From contig NZ_BDCO01000002.1 in the NCBI RefSeq assembly GCF_001613545.1, forward strand, positions 1 through 64,000: a stretch of 64,000 nucleotides of DNA, in the 5' to 3' direction. Position 1 is the stretch's first letter, and the number at the start of each line of letters is the position of its first letter. Below are positions 35,634-44,974 of this stretch, in pieces. The translations under genes were made by a program, and so were the position numbers. Below the pieces are notes generated by a model. The model did no database searches. It was not told the DNA's origin and worked only from the letters and a program-made list of their open reading frames with translations. The stretch comes from Terrimicrobium sacchariphilum. GTDB taxonomy: Bacteria; Verrucomicrobiota; Verrucomicrobiia; Chthoniobacterales; Terrimicrobiaceae.

Positions 35634-36728
35634 ATGTCCCGAGTCCTCATCCTCACCGCCAGCATGGGCGAAGGCCACAACACGGCCGCCCGCAACATTC
35701 GCGAAGCCATCATCGCCGAGACGAACGGCACCGCCGAGGTGCTCGTCGCAGATCCCTACACCCGCACCAACCCGGTCATCAACAAGCTGATGCAGACCGG
35801 ATACGCGACCGCAATCAACAGCTACCCGCGCGCCTGGAAGGTCGTTTTCGAGCTTCTGAGCAAGCCCGGCGTGGTCGAGGGCATGGGTCCCATGCTCAAC
35901 GAGCTGACCACCGCTGTGAAATCTCTGATCGAGGAGTTTCAGCCCGACGTCATCGCCTCCACCTACCCGATTTTCTCCTATCTCATCAGCAAGATCCGCA
36001 AGAAGAATCCGGACCTCAAGACGCCGCTCTTCACCATCATCACGGACTCCACGATGATCAACTCGGCATGGTATCGGCATCCCTGCGAGGGATCCATCGT
36101 GGCCGATGAGCAGACCGCCAGCGTACTCCAGCACGATGGAGTGCCCTCCGAGCGCATTCATGTCCTCGGCTTCCCGGTCAGCCTTGCCTTTGAATCTCTC
36201 GCGCCCTGCGAGCCGCCGGAGAATGGCCATTGGAAGGCGCTCTTTTTCCCAGGCGGCACCTCGGTGCACGCGATCTCCGTCCTGGAGGCTCTCGGCGAGC
36301 TGCCCAACCTCGATCTCACTGTGATCACAGGCCGCCGCCAGCAGGTCATGCGCAAGCTTCAGGCCGCCGGAGTCCCGCGCCGGGGCAAGCTCATCGGCTG
36401 GACGGACCAGATGCCTCACCTGATGGCCACGCACCATGTCTTCATCGGCAAGGCGGGCGGGGCCACCGTACAGGAGGCCATCACGGCGGAAATCCCCTTT
36501 CTCGTCAGCCATGTGGTGCCAGGGCAGGAGGAGGGCAACATTTCGCTCATCGAGCAATGCGGCATCGGTGCGCTCGCCGTGGGAACTCCCAGCCGCCTAC
36601 GCGATGTCGTGTCGGGCATGCAGGCCAACGACGGAGCGGTCTGGAAAGCCTGGCGGTGCAACCTTGCGAAGATGAAAAAACCTTCCGCCTCGCGCTCCAT
36701 CGCGAAGTTTCTCCTCGCCCACGTGTGA
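35634..36728 (+). CDS. MGDG-synthase-like diacylglycerol glycosyltransferase
   Basis: The 364-aa protein has the two-domain layout of monogalactosyldiacylglycerol synthase and processive diacylglycerol glucosyltransferases. The N-terminal block is VLILTASMGEGHNTAARN (residues 4-21). A central DPYTRTNPVINKLMQ region follows. The C-terminal nucleotide-sugar domain contains LFFPGGTS, GWTDQMPHLM and GKAGGATVQEAIT. It probably adds a sugar to diacylglycerol at the inner membrane. The sugar is unknown. It overlaps the ABC-2 permease by GTGA, which suggests that the glycolipid or a derived molecule is exported. No signal peptide is present. Confidence 0.85.
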   Translation: MSRVLILTASMGEGHNTAARNIREAIIAETNGTAEVLVADPYTRTNPVINKLMQTGYATAINSYPRAWKVVFELLSKPGVVEGMGPMLNELTTAVKSLIEEFQPDVIASTYPIFSYLISKIRKKNPDLKTPLFTIITDSTMINSAWYRHPCEGSIVADEQTASVLQHDGVPSERIHVLGFPVSLAFESLAPCEPPENGHWKALFFPGGTSVHAISVLEALGELPNLDLTVITGRRQQVMRKLQAAGVPRRGKLIGWTDQMPHLMATHHVFIGKAGGATVQEAITAEIPFLVSHVVPGQEEGNISLIEQCGIGALAVGTPSRLRDVVSGMQANDGAVWKAWRCNLAKMKKPSASRSIAKFLLAHV

Positions 36729-37531
36729 CCAGCATCCTTCGGCGTTATGCGGACGTGTACGCCATCATGTTCCGCAATTCCCTGATCCGGGAAATGAGTT
36801 TCAAGGCCAACTTCATCCTCTGGATGCTGGTCGAAGTCCTCTGGTTCATAGGCCAGCTCGTTTTCATCGAGGTCATCTTCAGCTACGTCGAGAAGATCGG
36901 GGACTGGACGAAATGGGAGGTCGTTCTGCTCGTGGGAACCCACCAGCTCATCTCCCAGATTTTCCAGGCGTTCTTCTACGCCAATCTCTCCGCGTTGCCG
37001 GAACTGGTGCGGACAGGGCGGCTCGATTTTCTCCTGCTACAGCCCATCGACGGACAGTTCGCCGTATCGACCAAGCAGTTCGGCCTCGACAACATGATCA
37101 ACGCCCTCATCGGCGTGGCCTTCATCGTCATGGCACTGGTCAAGCTCGCCGTCGTCCCGACGGCAGCCCAGATCGCTCTCTTTTGCGCCGCCGTACTTCT
37201 CGGCGTGATGATCCACTACAGTCTCTTCCTGCTCCTCGCGACGGCGAGCTTCTGGATCGTTCGCGCCGAAGGGCTCATTTACGGGTACTACAGCATCTTC
37301 AATATCGGCCGGTACCCCGATGTGATCTTCACCGGCGCGTTCAAGTTTGTCTTCAGCTGGATCATTCCCGTCATCGTCGTAACCAACGTCCCGGCCCGCC
37401 TGCTTTTGCGCACCGGGGATTCTGCGTGGGTTTTGCTGGGCCAACTGCTCATCGCCGCCGCCCTCGTCCTCACCGCCACGCGCGTGTACTGGAAGCTCTC
37501 GCTCCGCCGGTACTCCAGCGCCAGCTCCTAG
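36725..37531 (+). CDS. ABC-2-type permease (DUF990 family)
   Basis: The 268-aa protein has six predicted helices and the ABC-2-like membrane layout of the DUF990 group. Recognisable parts are MSFKANFILWMLVEVLWF and RTGRLDFLLLQPIDGQF, the latter near residue 100. The GTG start at 36725 overlaps the glycosyltransferase stop (GTGA). Family members usually come with a second permease and an ATPase; neither is adjacent here. The partners must be elsewhere. Its TAG stop interlocks with that of the convergent ResB gene through CTAG. Confidence 0.83.
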   Translation: MTSILRRYADVYAIMFRNSLIREMSFKANFILWMLVEVLWFIGQLVFIEVIFSYVEKIGDWTKWEVVLLVGTHQLISQIFQAFFYANLSALPELVRTGRLDFLLLQPIDGQFAVSTKQFGLDNMINALIGVAFIVMALVKLAVVPTAAQIALFCAAVLLGVMIHYSLFLLLATASFWIVRAEGLIYGYYSIFNIGRYPDVIFTGAFKFVFSWIIPVIVVTNVPARLLLRTGDSAWVLLGQLLIAAALVLTATRVYWKLSLRRYSSASS

Positions 37532-39333
37532 GCTGCGGCCTTCTTCGGCTTCCAGTAGAACATGATCCCGATGCCTATACAGATGGCGAGGGAGCCGACC
37601 CATTTCAGCAGCCAGCCTGGATCGTAGAGCACCTGGAGTGTCGTCTCATCGAGATCCCGGGGATTCCACTGGGCCTGGGAGAACTTGTAGTTGATGCCGG
37701 TGAGATTTGCCCAGAGCGTCCCGGGATAGCTCGCAGGATAGTTCATGCGGGCGATGCCAGTCTTGGTCGCCCCGTTGGTCAGATCGCGGAACTCGATTGT
37801 CGCGCGGAAATCCGCCGGGGTATCCGTTCCCTCGTCGCGCGGCACCTCGAAATTGACCAGTTGAAGCATGAAGGGAAGCGATTGCGGGCGTAAACCGTAG
37901 CCAAATCGCACCGAGCTGGTGGTGGTCGTGAGAGTGGCCACCTCGCCCGACTCGATCCAGACATCCGGGCCGCGCGAACCATCGGCATTCACCAGGTGGG
38001 TGCGAATACCCGGTATGCCCTGTACCCCCTTGGGCAGCTCGGGACCGGGCTTCACCTCGGAGGTGATTCGCGCCTGGGGAAGGATTTCCTCCACCTGTAC
38101 CTGCCAGTCCGCCCAGCGGAGAGGGATCGTCTCGCCCTTGGCGGCCTGACCGCTGGCATAGACCTGACCTCCTCGCGACAGCTGGTACTTCAACCCTCCA
38201 TTCTCGATCGCAGCCTTGAAAAGCGGCTTGGTATCAGCCGTCTCCGCACCCTTGGCGATGCGAACGAGCAAAGCAGGATTATTTGGCTGGTCGCTCCGGC
38301 TGGTGGGCTGACCGTTCAACATGGCAAAATCCGGCCAGTAGCGCTCGACCGAGATCAATGCCCCGGCCTCGTGGAAGGTCTGGCCGACCACCTCCTCGCG
38401 GGCGTAGGTCGCTCCCGTTCCATCAGGAGCCAGGACCGTCACCGTCTTCCCATCCGGACTGAGCCGGACACCTATGCCCGTCGTCACCGCCCCGGTAATC
38501 ACTGGAGCGAATTTCGCAAAAACCAGCTGTGTCTCGCGCGGAATCTCGGCCGCCTCGCCAGCAAGCGCCGGAACGAGGGAAACCCGGGCTAGGCCAAAGA
38601 AATCCCTCTCATCCGCCTGCCCCGCCTGCACCACAAGCGGCATTTCCAATGATTGACCCATCATCCGGCTGGCGAAATGCAGTTGCACGCCGAGGCCGCC
38701 GGTTCCTTCTGGCGCGGCAACGAGCTTCTCCTCCCGAACCATGTTGGGAGAAAAATCATCGGCCACCACCTTCATCCCCGTCTCCGGAACCTGGAATGTC
38801 TTGGAGCGATCGGGTGACAAGCGAGCCGTCTCTCCATCAAAGGGCATGAGATAAACACCATCCTGCGACGGACTCTCCATCCAGATGACGCTCTGGCTCG
38901 TCGTGACACGATTGACCGGAGGTGCGCCCTTCTTGAGGGTGACATTGCCCTCAAATCCCGTGTGCAACCCAATCATCGCACCAGCCAGCAGGGTGATGAT
39001 ACCGTAATGAGTCACGATGAAGCCGACGTGCTTTTGCTGCCACGGCCAGCGGGTAAGCGTAACCGCAAACAGGTTGATGCAAAGCAGGACGAGGCCGAAA
39101 AGAAACCACGGCGATTTGTAGATGTAGGCCTGGGCGATACGGGTGTTGAACCCCGACTCTGTAAATGTCGCCGCCGCGCAGGCGATGGCGATGGCTGCCA
39201 ACAGAATGACGGCAAATTTCAGCGATCCAAGGATGTGAACAACGCGCCAGAAGGTCGAGCGCCGCTGGCGTTCAGCAATCATCTCCCGACGGAGGCGGGC
39301 GGCATCGGGTGCGGGAGGTACGTCGGCGGTCAT
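37528..39333 (-). CDS. ResB/Ccs1-like cytochrome c biogenesis protein
   Basis: The 601-aa membrane protein belongs to the ResB family of system II cytochrome c maturation, which with CcsA moves and attaches haem on the outer side of the membrane. Membrane spans are predicted at about 34-56 (ILGSLKFAVILLAAIAIACA), 78-97, 105-125 (FIVTHYGIITLLAGAMIGL) and 577-595. A long periplasmic domain of about 440 residues lies between the third and fourth spans. This is the usual ResB topology. No CcsA with a WWD motif is adjacent. A HemX-like member of the CcsA superfamily lies at 61.5-62.3 kb. Confidence 0.85.
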   Translation of the reverse strand: MTADVPPAPDAARLRREMIAERQRRSTFWRVVHILGSLKFAVILLAAIAIACAAATFTESGFNTRIAQAYIYKSPWFLFGLVLLCINLFAVTLTRWPWQQKHVGFIVTHYGIITLLAGAMIGLHTGFEGNVTLKKGAPPVNRVTTSQSVIWMESPSQDGVYLMPFDGETARLSPDRSKTFQVPETGMKVVADDFSPNMVREEKLVAAPEGTGGLGVQLHFASRMMGQSLEMPLVVQAGQADERDFFGLARVSLVPALAGEAAEIPRETQLVFAKFAPVITGAVTTGIGVRLSPDGKTVTVLAPDGTGATYAREEVVGQTFHEAGALISVERYWPDFAMLNGQPTSRSDQPNNPALLVRIAKGAETADTKPLFKAAIENGGLKYQLSRGGQVYASGQAAKGETIPLRWADWQVQVEEILPQARITSEVKPGPELPKGVQGIPGIRTHLVNADGSRGPDVWIESGEVATLTTTTSSVRFGYGLRPQSLPFMLQLVNFEVPRDEGTDTPADFRATIEFRDLTNGATKTGIARMNYPASYPGTLWANLTGINYKFSQAQWNPRDLDETTLQVLYDPGWLLKWVGSLAICIGIGIMFYWKPKKAAA

Positions 39334-39410
39334 GACCGGAAGGAAGCTATTGCGTCAGGCGATTATTTCAACCATTGGCGTCGGAGCACAATCGGGGTAC
39401 GTTCCCGGCG

Positions 39411-40772
39411 ATGCCGCAGTTTCCCCGTGCTCTCCGCTGGATCATCCCGTGCGTGGTGGTGGTCCTCTTCCTGGCCGCCCTCGCCATTGGCTCGCTATGG
39501 GTAAAGTCCTATCTGCGAAGCGACGCCTTTCGCCGCCTCATAGAGGAAAAGACTGGAGAGGCCGTAAAAGGCCAGGCCACCTACGAGCCATTGCGCTGGA
39601 TCGGTGCGTCTGTCTTCTCCAACCAACTCTCCGTCACGGGTGAAACTGGCTCTCCCCTGGCCAGCCTCACTGCCGACCAGCTCCGGGCCACTGTCGCCTG
39701 GCGGGCCATCTTTGATGGAGCATGGCGCATCGAGAATCTTGAGTCGGCCCGCGTGCTCGCGACCTTCCGCCCGGGGTCCTTTGCCACAGAGTCTCCTTCG
39801 TCTCATGTTGCTTCGCCAGAGCCTGCCGTCGCCAAATGGCTGCCGCACCGCTTCGAGATTGGCTCGGTTTCCACCCCGCTCGGCTCGGTGCGATTTCTGG
39901 ATGCCGCGGAAAAGGAACGATTTGCCCTCAACGAAAGCTCGCTGCATATGAAGCCCGACGGGGCGAGCTGGCTGCTTGAGGGCCAGGGTGGGACTTTTCT
40001 CGTTGCGGAGTTCCCCGAGCTCAAGGTTGAGAAATTCCGCTCCCGCATCCACAAGGATGTATTTTTTCTCACCGACTCGCAGTTCCGACTGGGAGACTCC
40101 GGCGTGATCACAGCTTCTGGAGAATTCTCAAAAGCCGCCAAGGTGCGAGTGGCGTGGGATCGCGTGAATATCGACCAGTTTCTCGCCTCGCACTGGCGGA
40201 AGAAGCTCTCAGCCACCATGGCAGGATCGGCTGATATCGTCGTGCCGGATGGGCAGAATGCGACTGCGACGGGCAAAGTCGTTCTTACCGACGGCCTCGT
40301 GCAAAAGGTGCCGTTACTCGACCAGATCGCAAAATTCACCGGCGCTCCGCAGTTTCGCCGCATGCCGGTGCAGGAAGTCACCTCGGACTTCTCCTGGCAG
40401 AACGGCATCCTCACCCTGACGAACTTTATGGGCGAGTCCAAGGGGCTGCTGCGCCTGGAGGGCACCTGCACGATCGCAGCAGATCACCAAATCGATGGCA
40501 CTTTCCGCATCGGCGTCACCCCGCAGACCGTTCAATGGTTGCCGGGTTCGCGAGAAAAGGTCTTCACCGAAGCCGGAGGAGGCTATCTCTGGACGTCGCT
40601 CAAGATCGGCGGCACCGTGGAGAATCCCACTGAAGATCTCTCGGGGCGATTGCTGGCCGCCATGGGCGAGCAAGTGATCGAACAGGGTACAAAAGCCCTC
40701 GATAATCTTCCTGCTCCTGCCCGCGAGGGCGCTAAACAGGCTATCGATCTCCTTAAGCCCTTTTTCCAGTAG
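39411..40772 (+). CDS. AsmA-like membrane-anchored envelope protein
   Basis: The 453-aa protein has one N-terminal membrane helix (about 8-32, LRWIIPCVVVVLFLAALAIG) and a periplasmic beta-rich domain. The domain has weak repeats and a final AsmA-C-like part (QVPLL...-type LVQKVPLLDQIAKF, then NGILTLTNFMGESKGLLRLEG). AsmA-family proteins are bridge-like lipid transporters or modulators of outer-membrane assembly. This one is short for the family, so the assignment is tentative. I chose the ATG at 39411 over a TTG 36 bp upstream. It diverges from resB and converges on the amidase gene, with 10 bp between stops. Confidence 0.7.
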   Translation: MPQFPRALRWIIPCVVVVLFLAALAIGSLWVKSYLRSDAFRRLIEEKTGEAVKGQATYEPLRWIGASVFSNQLSVTGETGSPLASLTADQLRATVAWRAIFDGAWRIENLESARVLATFRPGSFATESPSSHVASPEPAVAKWLPHRFEIGSVSTPLGSVRFLDAAEKERFALNESSLHMKPDGASWLLEGQGGTFLVAEFPELKVEKFRSRIHKDVFFLTDSQFRLGDSGVITASGEFSKAAKVRVAWDRVNIDQFLASHWRKKLSATMAGSADIVVPDGQNATATGKVVLTDGLVQKVPLLDQIAKFTGAPQFRRMPVQEVTSDFSWQNGILTLTNFMGESKGLLRLEGTCTIAADHQIDGTFRIGVTPQTVQWLPGSREKVFTEAGGGYLWTSLKIGGTVENPTEDLSGRLLAAMGEQVIEQGTKALDNLPAPAREGAKQAIDLLKPFFQ

Positions 40773-40782
40773 CCATTGCCCC

Positions 40783-41388
40783 TCAGAGCTGGCGACGGTA
40801 ATCAAGAATGCCCTGGGCGATGGCCCGGGCCAGACGGTCGCGATAAGCTGCGCTACGCGCCAGCGCGGTATCCTGGGGGTTCGTCAGAAAGCCACATTCC
40901 ACCAAGGCGGCAGTTTTCTTGTTGTTTCTCAGGACATAGTAACGAGCGCGCTTGATCCCGCGATTATCGCCATCGGTGGTCGCTGCCACACGGCGATGAA
41001 TGTAGCTGGCAAGACGGGCGCCCGATTGGCTGAAGTAAAATGTCTCTACGCCACGGGCTCCAACGCGAGTAGCCGAGTTGAAGTGGATGCTGACAAAGAT
41101 GGCATTGGACTGGCGGTTGGAAGCAGCCACCCGGAAAGAAAGCGGGATGAACGTGTCGTCGCTACGAGTCATGACCACCCGCAGCCCGGCATCCTGGAGA
41201 TACGTACGGACCCGCTTGGCCACATCCAGCGCCACACCTTTCTCGGGCATGATATTCTGGGGAATGCCCCCCTGATCGCTGCCACCATGGCCAGCATCGA
41301 TTACAACGGTGCTAAACGGCGCTGCGACGACCCCGGCAGCGGAAAAAACGAACCAGACAACAAAGGCTAAAAACGCGCGCAGAGACAT
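40783..41388 (-). CDS. N-acetylmuramoyl-L-alanine amidase (Amidase_3)
   Basis: The 201-aa exported zinc amidase cuts the bond between N-acetylmuramic acid and L-alanine in peptidoglycan. A signal peptide (about 1-22) is followed by the Amidase_3 fold. The first zinc histidine is in VIDAGHGGSDQGG, a glutamate in MPEKGVALDVAKRV, the second histidine in VSIHFNSA, and the catalytic glutamate in LVECGFLTNPQD. There is no extra cell-wall-binding domain. I set the start at MSLRAFLAF; a longer frame upstream is antisense to the moxR start region. It diverges from moxR. Confidence 0.9.
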   Translation of the reverse strand: MSLRAFLAFVVWFVFSAAGVVAAPFSTVVIDAGHGGSDQGGIPQNIMPEKGVALDVAKRVRTYLQDAGLRVVMTRSDDTFIPLSFRVAASNRQSNAIFVSIHFNSATRVGARGVETFYFSQSGARLASYIHRRVAATTDGDNRGIKRARYYVLRNNKKTAALVECGFLTNPQDTALARSAAYRDRLARAIAQGILDYRRQL

Positions 41389-41499
41389 GGGAGCGATGGG
41401 GCACCTGTAAACCAGCTCACCCCTTCGCACAAGACCAGCGGGCATCTCTTCCTGATTTGCTTGGAAATTTTTCATCAACCCTCCAGATTTTCCCTGTTC

Positions 41500-42486
41500 A
41501 TGGCTGAGATCTCTCCCGAAGCTGCCGCAAGGCTGCAACAGCTGCGCCGAACGCTGAATGACGTTCTCTTCGGCCAGGAGCAGCTTGTCGATTCCGTAAT
41601 CATCGGCCTGCTTTCGCGCGGGCACCTGCTGCTGGAGGGCTTGCCGGGACTGGGCAAGACCGAGCTGGTCAAGGGCCTCGCCAAAACGCTCCAGATGGAA
41701 GCTCGCCGCATCCAGTTTACGCCCGACCTGCTGCCCGGCGACATCACAGGCAACCCCGTCCTGCAAGAAGTCAACGGCCGCCGGGAATTTGTCTTCCAGC
41801 CCGGACCACTCTTCGCGCCACTCGTCCTCGCCGATGAGATCAACCGCGCCTCACCCAAGACGCAATCCGCTCTGCTGGAAGCCATGCAGGAACGCCGCGT
41901 CACCGTGATGGGCGAGACGCATCAACTTCCCGAGCCCTTCTTTGTCCTCGCCACGCAAAACCCGATCGAGCTGGAGGGCACCTATCCGCTGCCCGAGGCG
42001 CAGCTCGACCGCTTCCTGTTCAAGCTGGAGGTCACGCGCAACTCCGTCGAGGTGCTCCAGCGTATTGTCCAGCACCGGGAGATCGGCATCGAGCCGACCG
42101 TGGAAGCAGTAATGAACCGTGATGAGCTGCTTGAACTCAGCGCTCTGGCTCGCGCCGTTCATCTTCCCGACGTGGTGGCAAATTACATCGCCCGGCTCGT
42201 GGATGCGACACACGAGATCACCGGCGTGAAATACGGGGCCAGTCCCCGGGCCGCGCTGGCCCTCGCTGCTGCGGCAAAATCCGCCGCTCTTCTCCACGGA
42301 AGGCCTAATGCCAGCTTTGAGGATGTCGAGGCGCTGGCTCGACCGGTCCTCCAGCATCGCCTGGTACTGGATTACACGGCCCGGCTGTCCGGCCGCACCT
42401 CGGCAGAGGTGGTACGTGAGATCCTCCACACGGTACCAAAGCAGATCAAGCCCGCCCCCGACGTATTGAAAGCCGCCAAGCTATGA
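41500..42486 (+). CDS. MoxR-family AAA+ ATPase
   Basis: The 328-aa protein is a MoxR-type AAA+ chaperone, which usually helps assemble or activate metal-containing or membrane complexes with von Willebrand A partners. Walker A is GLPGLGKTEL (about 48-57), Walker B is VLADEINRA, sensor 1 is VLATQNPIELEG, and the LPEAQLDRFLF block is diagnostic. The usual downstream DUF58 and VWA genes are missing; a large membrane protein gene follows instead, overlapping by ATGA. I chose the ATG at 41500 (MAEISPEAAARL) over a TTG 39 bp upstream. Confidence 0.93.
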   Translation: MAEISPEAAARLQQLRRTLNDVLFGQEQLVDSVIIGLLSRGHLLLEGLPGLGKTELVKGLAKTLQMEARRIQFTPDLLPGDITGNPVLQEVNGRREFVFQPGPLFAPLVLADEINRASPKTQSALLEAMQERRVTVMGETHQLPEPFFVLATQNPIELEGTYPLPEAQLDRFLFKLEVTRNSVEVLQRIVQHREIGIEPTVEAVMNRDELLELSALARAVHLPDVVANYIARLVDATHEITGVKYGASPRAALALAAAAKSAALLHGRPNASFEDVEALARPVLQHRLVLDYTARLSGRTSAEVVREILHTVPKQIKPAPDVLKAAKL

Positions 42487-44162
42487 TGCGCCGACTCGCC
42501 GGCCTGCTCCTTGCGCTGTCGACGCTGGCCAGCGCGACAGCCCAGGAGCGCTTCACCGGCATCGAATTCGAGAAAGGCAGCGGGATCGCGATGAAGGTCA
42601 CAAGCCATTACGACGATATCCCGCCCGCAGGTATGCTGCCCGTCCGCGTGGAGATCACCAACCACAGTGCGGCGAGCCGGAGATGGGATGTGCTCGTGAT
42701 GCAATCGACACCTGTCCAGGGAGCCTCAAGCCGACTCCTCGCCTCAGTGGAGGTGCCCGCCCGTAGCGAGCGCTCCTTTGAGCTTCTCGCTCCTTTGCTC
42801 ACCCAGGGCGAGTCCTACCGGTATTCGACCGTCTCCGTTTCCATCTCCGGCTACGGCGTGCGAAACCCGATCGCCTCGATCAATGCAAACTCCAGTGGCC
42901 GGCCCTCCGCCTACACCGGTGTCAGCAAAACCCTGTATGCCGACATCTGGGAGCACGTCCGCGACCGGCTCCAAAAGAAGAGTCTGAATCTCAATGGCTC
43001 CTCCCTCGACCTGCTCTGGCTGCCGGACGACTGGCGCGGCCTGACAGGTTTTGACAAAATCGTGCTTTCAACAGACGACTGGCTCGCCCTCGCTGCCGAA
43101 CAGCGCTCGGCCCTGTCGAACTGGCTCATTCAGGGGGGCGAACTCTATCTGGTCGGAGATCCCGCCACGTCAGGGCTGCCTGCCCTGGGTCGCAATGGCG
43201 TGGGCCAGGTAATCTACTGGCCAGCGTCGGGAGATTTGGTCGCCCTCCTGTCCGACGTCATCGAGAAGGGCTTCACCTTGCCATCCCCGCTGGCGGATTA
43301 CTCGTGGTCCTGGAAACTGGTTGAGCTCGTTGGGCGTCCTTTGCCGCCCTATATCGCTCTCATCGTCTTTATCATCCTCTTTGCGGTCATCGTCGGCCCG
43401 GTGAATTTCCTGGTCTTCGCCCCAGCGGGCAACCGGCATCGGCTTTTCTGGACCACACCGCTGATTTCTCTCGGCGCCAGCATCCTGCTAATGCTTCTCA
43501 TCATCCTCTCAGAAGGACTCGGCGGCCATGGCAAGTATGTGATGGCCACGATGAGCCTGCCCTCGCGCAACCAGACCGTAACTTGGCAGGAACAGGTCTC
43601 TCGCACGGGCGTGCTGGTGAGTCAGGCTTTCCCTGCCATCCCGGGAACCACCCTTTCCTCGCTGCCGCTCAGTGAGACCTCCCTCAGAGGGAGAGGGCAG
43701 CGTGGCAAGACCTTCAGCCTTTCCGGCACGACCTGGAGCGGGGATTGGTTCCAAAGCCGCCGGACGCAGGCGCAATTGATCAAGGCCATCATGCCCTCGC
43801 GCGAACGAGTGGAAATCCGCGGCGACGAACAGGCCCCGCAGGCGCTCTCCACCTTCAGCCAGCCGCTCAATAACTTCTTCTATTTTGACCCGAGGGGCGG
43901 CATCTGGTTTGCCGCCCAGATCCAGCCGGGAAAACCGGCCAATCTGGCTTTATCGTCCATGCAGAAATTTGCGGCCTGGAAGAAAATCAATTCCATGGAA
44001 GCCGCCGGCGGTGTGATCAAGGAAGCCATCAAAGCCTTCGACGCCGACCCTCCAGGAGACAAATTTTTCGCCACCGCGGACTCCGCCCCGCTGCCAACGC
44101 TCGACTCGTTGAAGTGGACACAGGCTGGAGGTGTGGTATTTGGCGAAGTTCTGCGACCATGA
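42483..44162 (+). CDS. Membrane protein with periplasmic domains, MoxR-associated
   Basis: I do not recognise a named family. The 559-aa product has a signal peptide (about 1-21, ATAQERF) and a beta-sandwich-like domain (GMLPVRVEITNHSAASRRWD). A Rossmann-like region contains DKIVLSTDDWLAL and LSNWLIQGGELYLVGD, a pattern seen in glutamine-amidotransferase-like domains of BatA and similar proteins. Two or three membrane helices follow (about 275-345: PYIALIVFIILFAVIVGPVNF), then a C-terminal outer domain. It overlaps moxR and trpC by ATGA. It is probably the client or partner of the MoxR ATPase, taking the place of the usual DUF58/VWA genes. Confidence 0.7.
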   Translation: MMRRLAGLLLALSTLASATAQERFTGIEFEKGSGIAMKVTSHYDDIPPAGMLPVRVEITNHSAASRRWDVLVMQSTPVQGASSRLLASVEVPARSERSFELLAPLLTQGESYRYSTVSVSISGYGVRNPIASINANSSGRPSAYTGVSKTLYADIWEHVRDRLQKKSLNLNGSSLDLLWLPDDWRGLTGFDKIVLSTDDWLALAAEQRSALSNWLIQGGELYLVGDPATSGLPALGRNGVGQVIYWPASGDLVALLSDVIEKGFTLPSPLADYSWSWKLVELVGRPLPPYIALIVFIILFAVIVGPVNFLVFAPAGNRHRLFWTTPLISLGASILLMLLIILSEGLGGHGKYVMATMSLPSRNQTVTWQEQVSRTGVLVSQAFPAIPGTTLSSLPLSETSLRGRGQRGKTFSLSGTTWSGDWFQSRRTQAQLIKAIMPSRERVEIRGDEQAPQALSTFSQPLNNFFYFDPRGGIWFAAQIQPGKPANLALSSMQKFAAWKKINSMEAAGGVIKEAIKAFDADPPGDKFFATADSAPLPTLDSLKWTQAGGVVFGEVLRP

Positions 44163-44974
44163 CATTTCTCGACCAGATCCTCAAAGATGCGGCGGACGAA
44201 CTCTCCGCGACCAAATCCCGACGCCCGGCCACCGAGATCCGCGGCATGATCGCCGACGCCCCCCCGGTGCGTCCGCTGCCGGAATCTCTCGAGGCCAGTT
44301 TCTGCCTTATTGCCGAGATCAAGCAGCGCTCGCCCAGCGTGGGACCGATGCGCGAGCAAAACGTCGCCGAGGCACTCGACGCATACGAGGAATCTCCCAT
44401 CGTACGCGGCATCTCGATCCTCACAAACAACCTGCACTTCGGTGGCTCCATCGAGTATCTCGCCTCATGCAGGGCCACGGCCACCAAGCCTCTGCTGCGC
44501 AAGGATTTCATCATGGAGGAGTACCAGGTGCGCGAGGCCCGTGCCTTCGGCGCCGACGCGATTCTCCTCATGGCCAATGTGCTCGATGCCGCACGGCTGG
44601 CGGGTTTTTACGACCTCGCACGCGAACTCGGAATGCAGGCGCTCTTTGAGGTGCATACCGAGGAGGAGATTGCCATGCTGCCCGCCGATGTGCGCCTCGC
44701 GGGCATCAACAGCCGCAAGTTTAAGTCCGACTCAGGATTCGTCGGGGCCAAGGGAGCGTCGGACAAGGATTTCAGCCTCGACTACGGAGCGTTTGAACTC
44801 GCCGCGAAACTCCCCGCCGGAGCGCTGAAGGTGGCTGAAAGCGGCCTGTCGGCTACAAATGTCGGATCGGTACGCGGAAAATTCCACGCCGGCCTCGTAG
44901 GGACATCACTCCTGCGCGATCCGCGCGGCATCCGCCCCTGCCTCGGGGAATTCGAGGACGCTCTGCATGCCTGA
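44159..44974 (+). CDS. trpC: Indole-3-glycerol-phosphate synthase
   Basis: This enzyme closes the indole ring in tryptophan synthesis (CdRP to indole-3-glycerol phosphate). The 271-aa TIM-barrel protein has the family blocks FCLIAEIKQRSPSVG, LLRKDFIMEEYQVREARA, ADAILLMANVL, a shortened EVHTEEE, INSRKF (usually INNRNL) and KVAESGLSA. The substitutions are moderate. It is separated from other trp genes and embedded, with ATGA and 8-bp overlaps, between the MoxR-associated membrane protein and an ABC exporter. This unusual position suggests a genome that keeps its trp genes scattered. Confidence 0.93.
   Translation: MTFLDQILKDAADELSATKSRRPATEIRGMIADAPPVRPLPESLEASFCLIAEIKQRSPSVGPMREQNVAEALDAYEESPIVRGISILTNNLHFGGSIEYLASCRATATKPLLRKDFIMEEYQVREARAFGADAILLMANVLDAARLAGFYDLARELGMQALFEVHTEEEIAMLPADVRLAGINSRKFKSDSGFVGAKGASDKDFSLDYGAFELAAKLPAGALKVAESGLSATNVGSVRGKFHAGLVGTSLLRDPRGIRPCLGEFEDALHA

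Noticed and set aside
41389-41766. N-terminal extension of the amidase (126 more codons)
   Set aside because: The extra part is antisense to the moxR start region and would precede the signal peptide; the start MSLRAFLAF is preferred.
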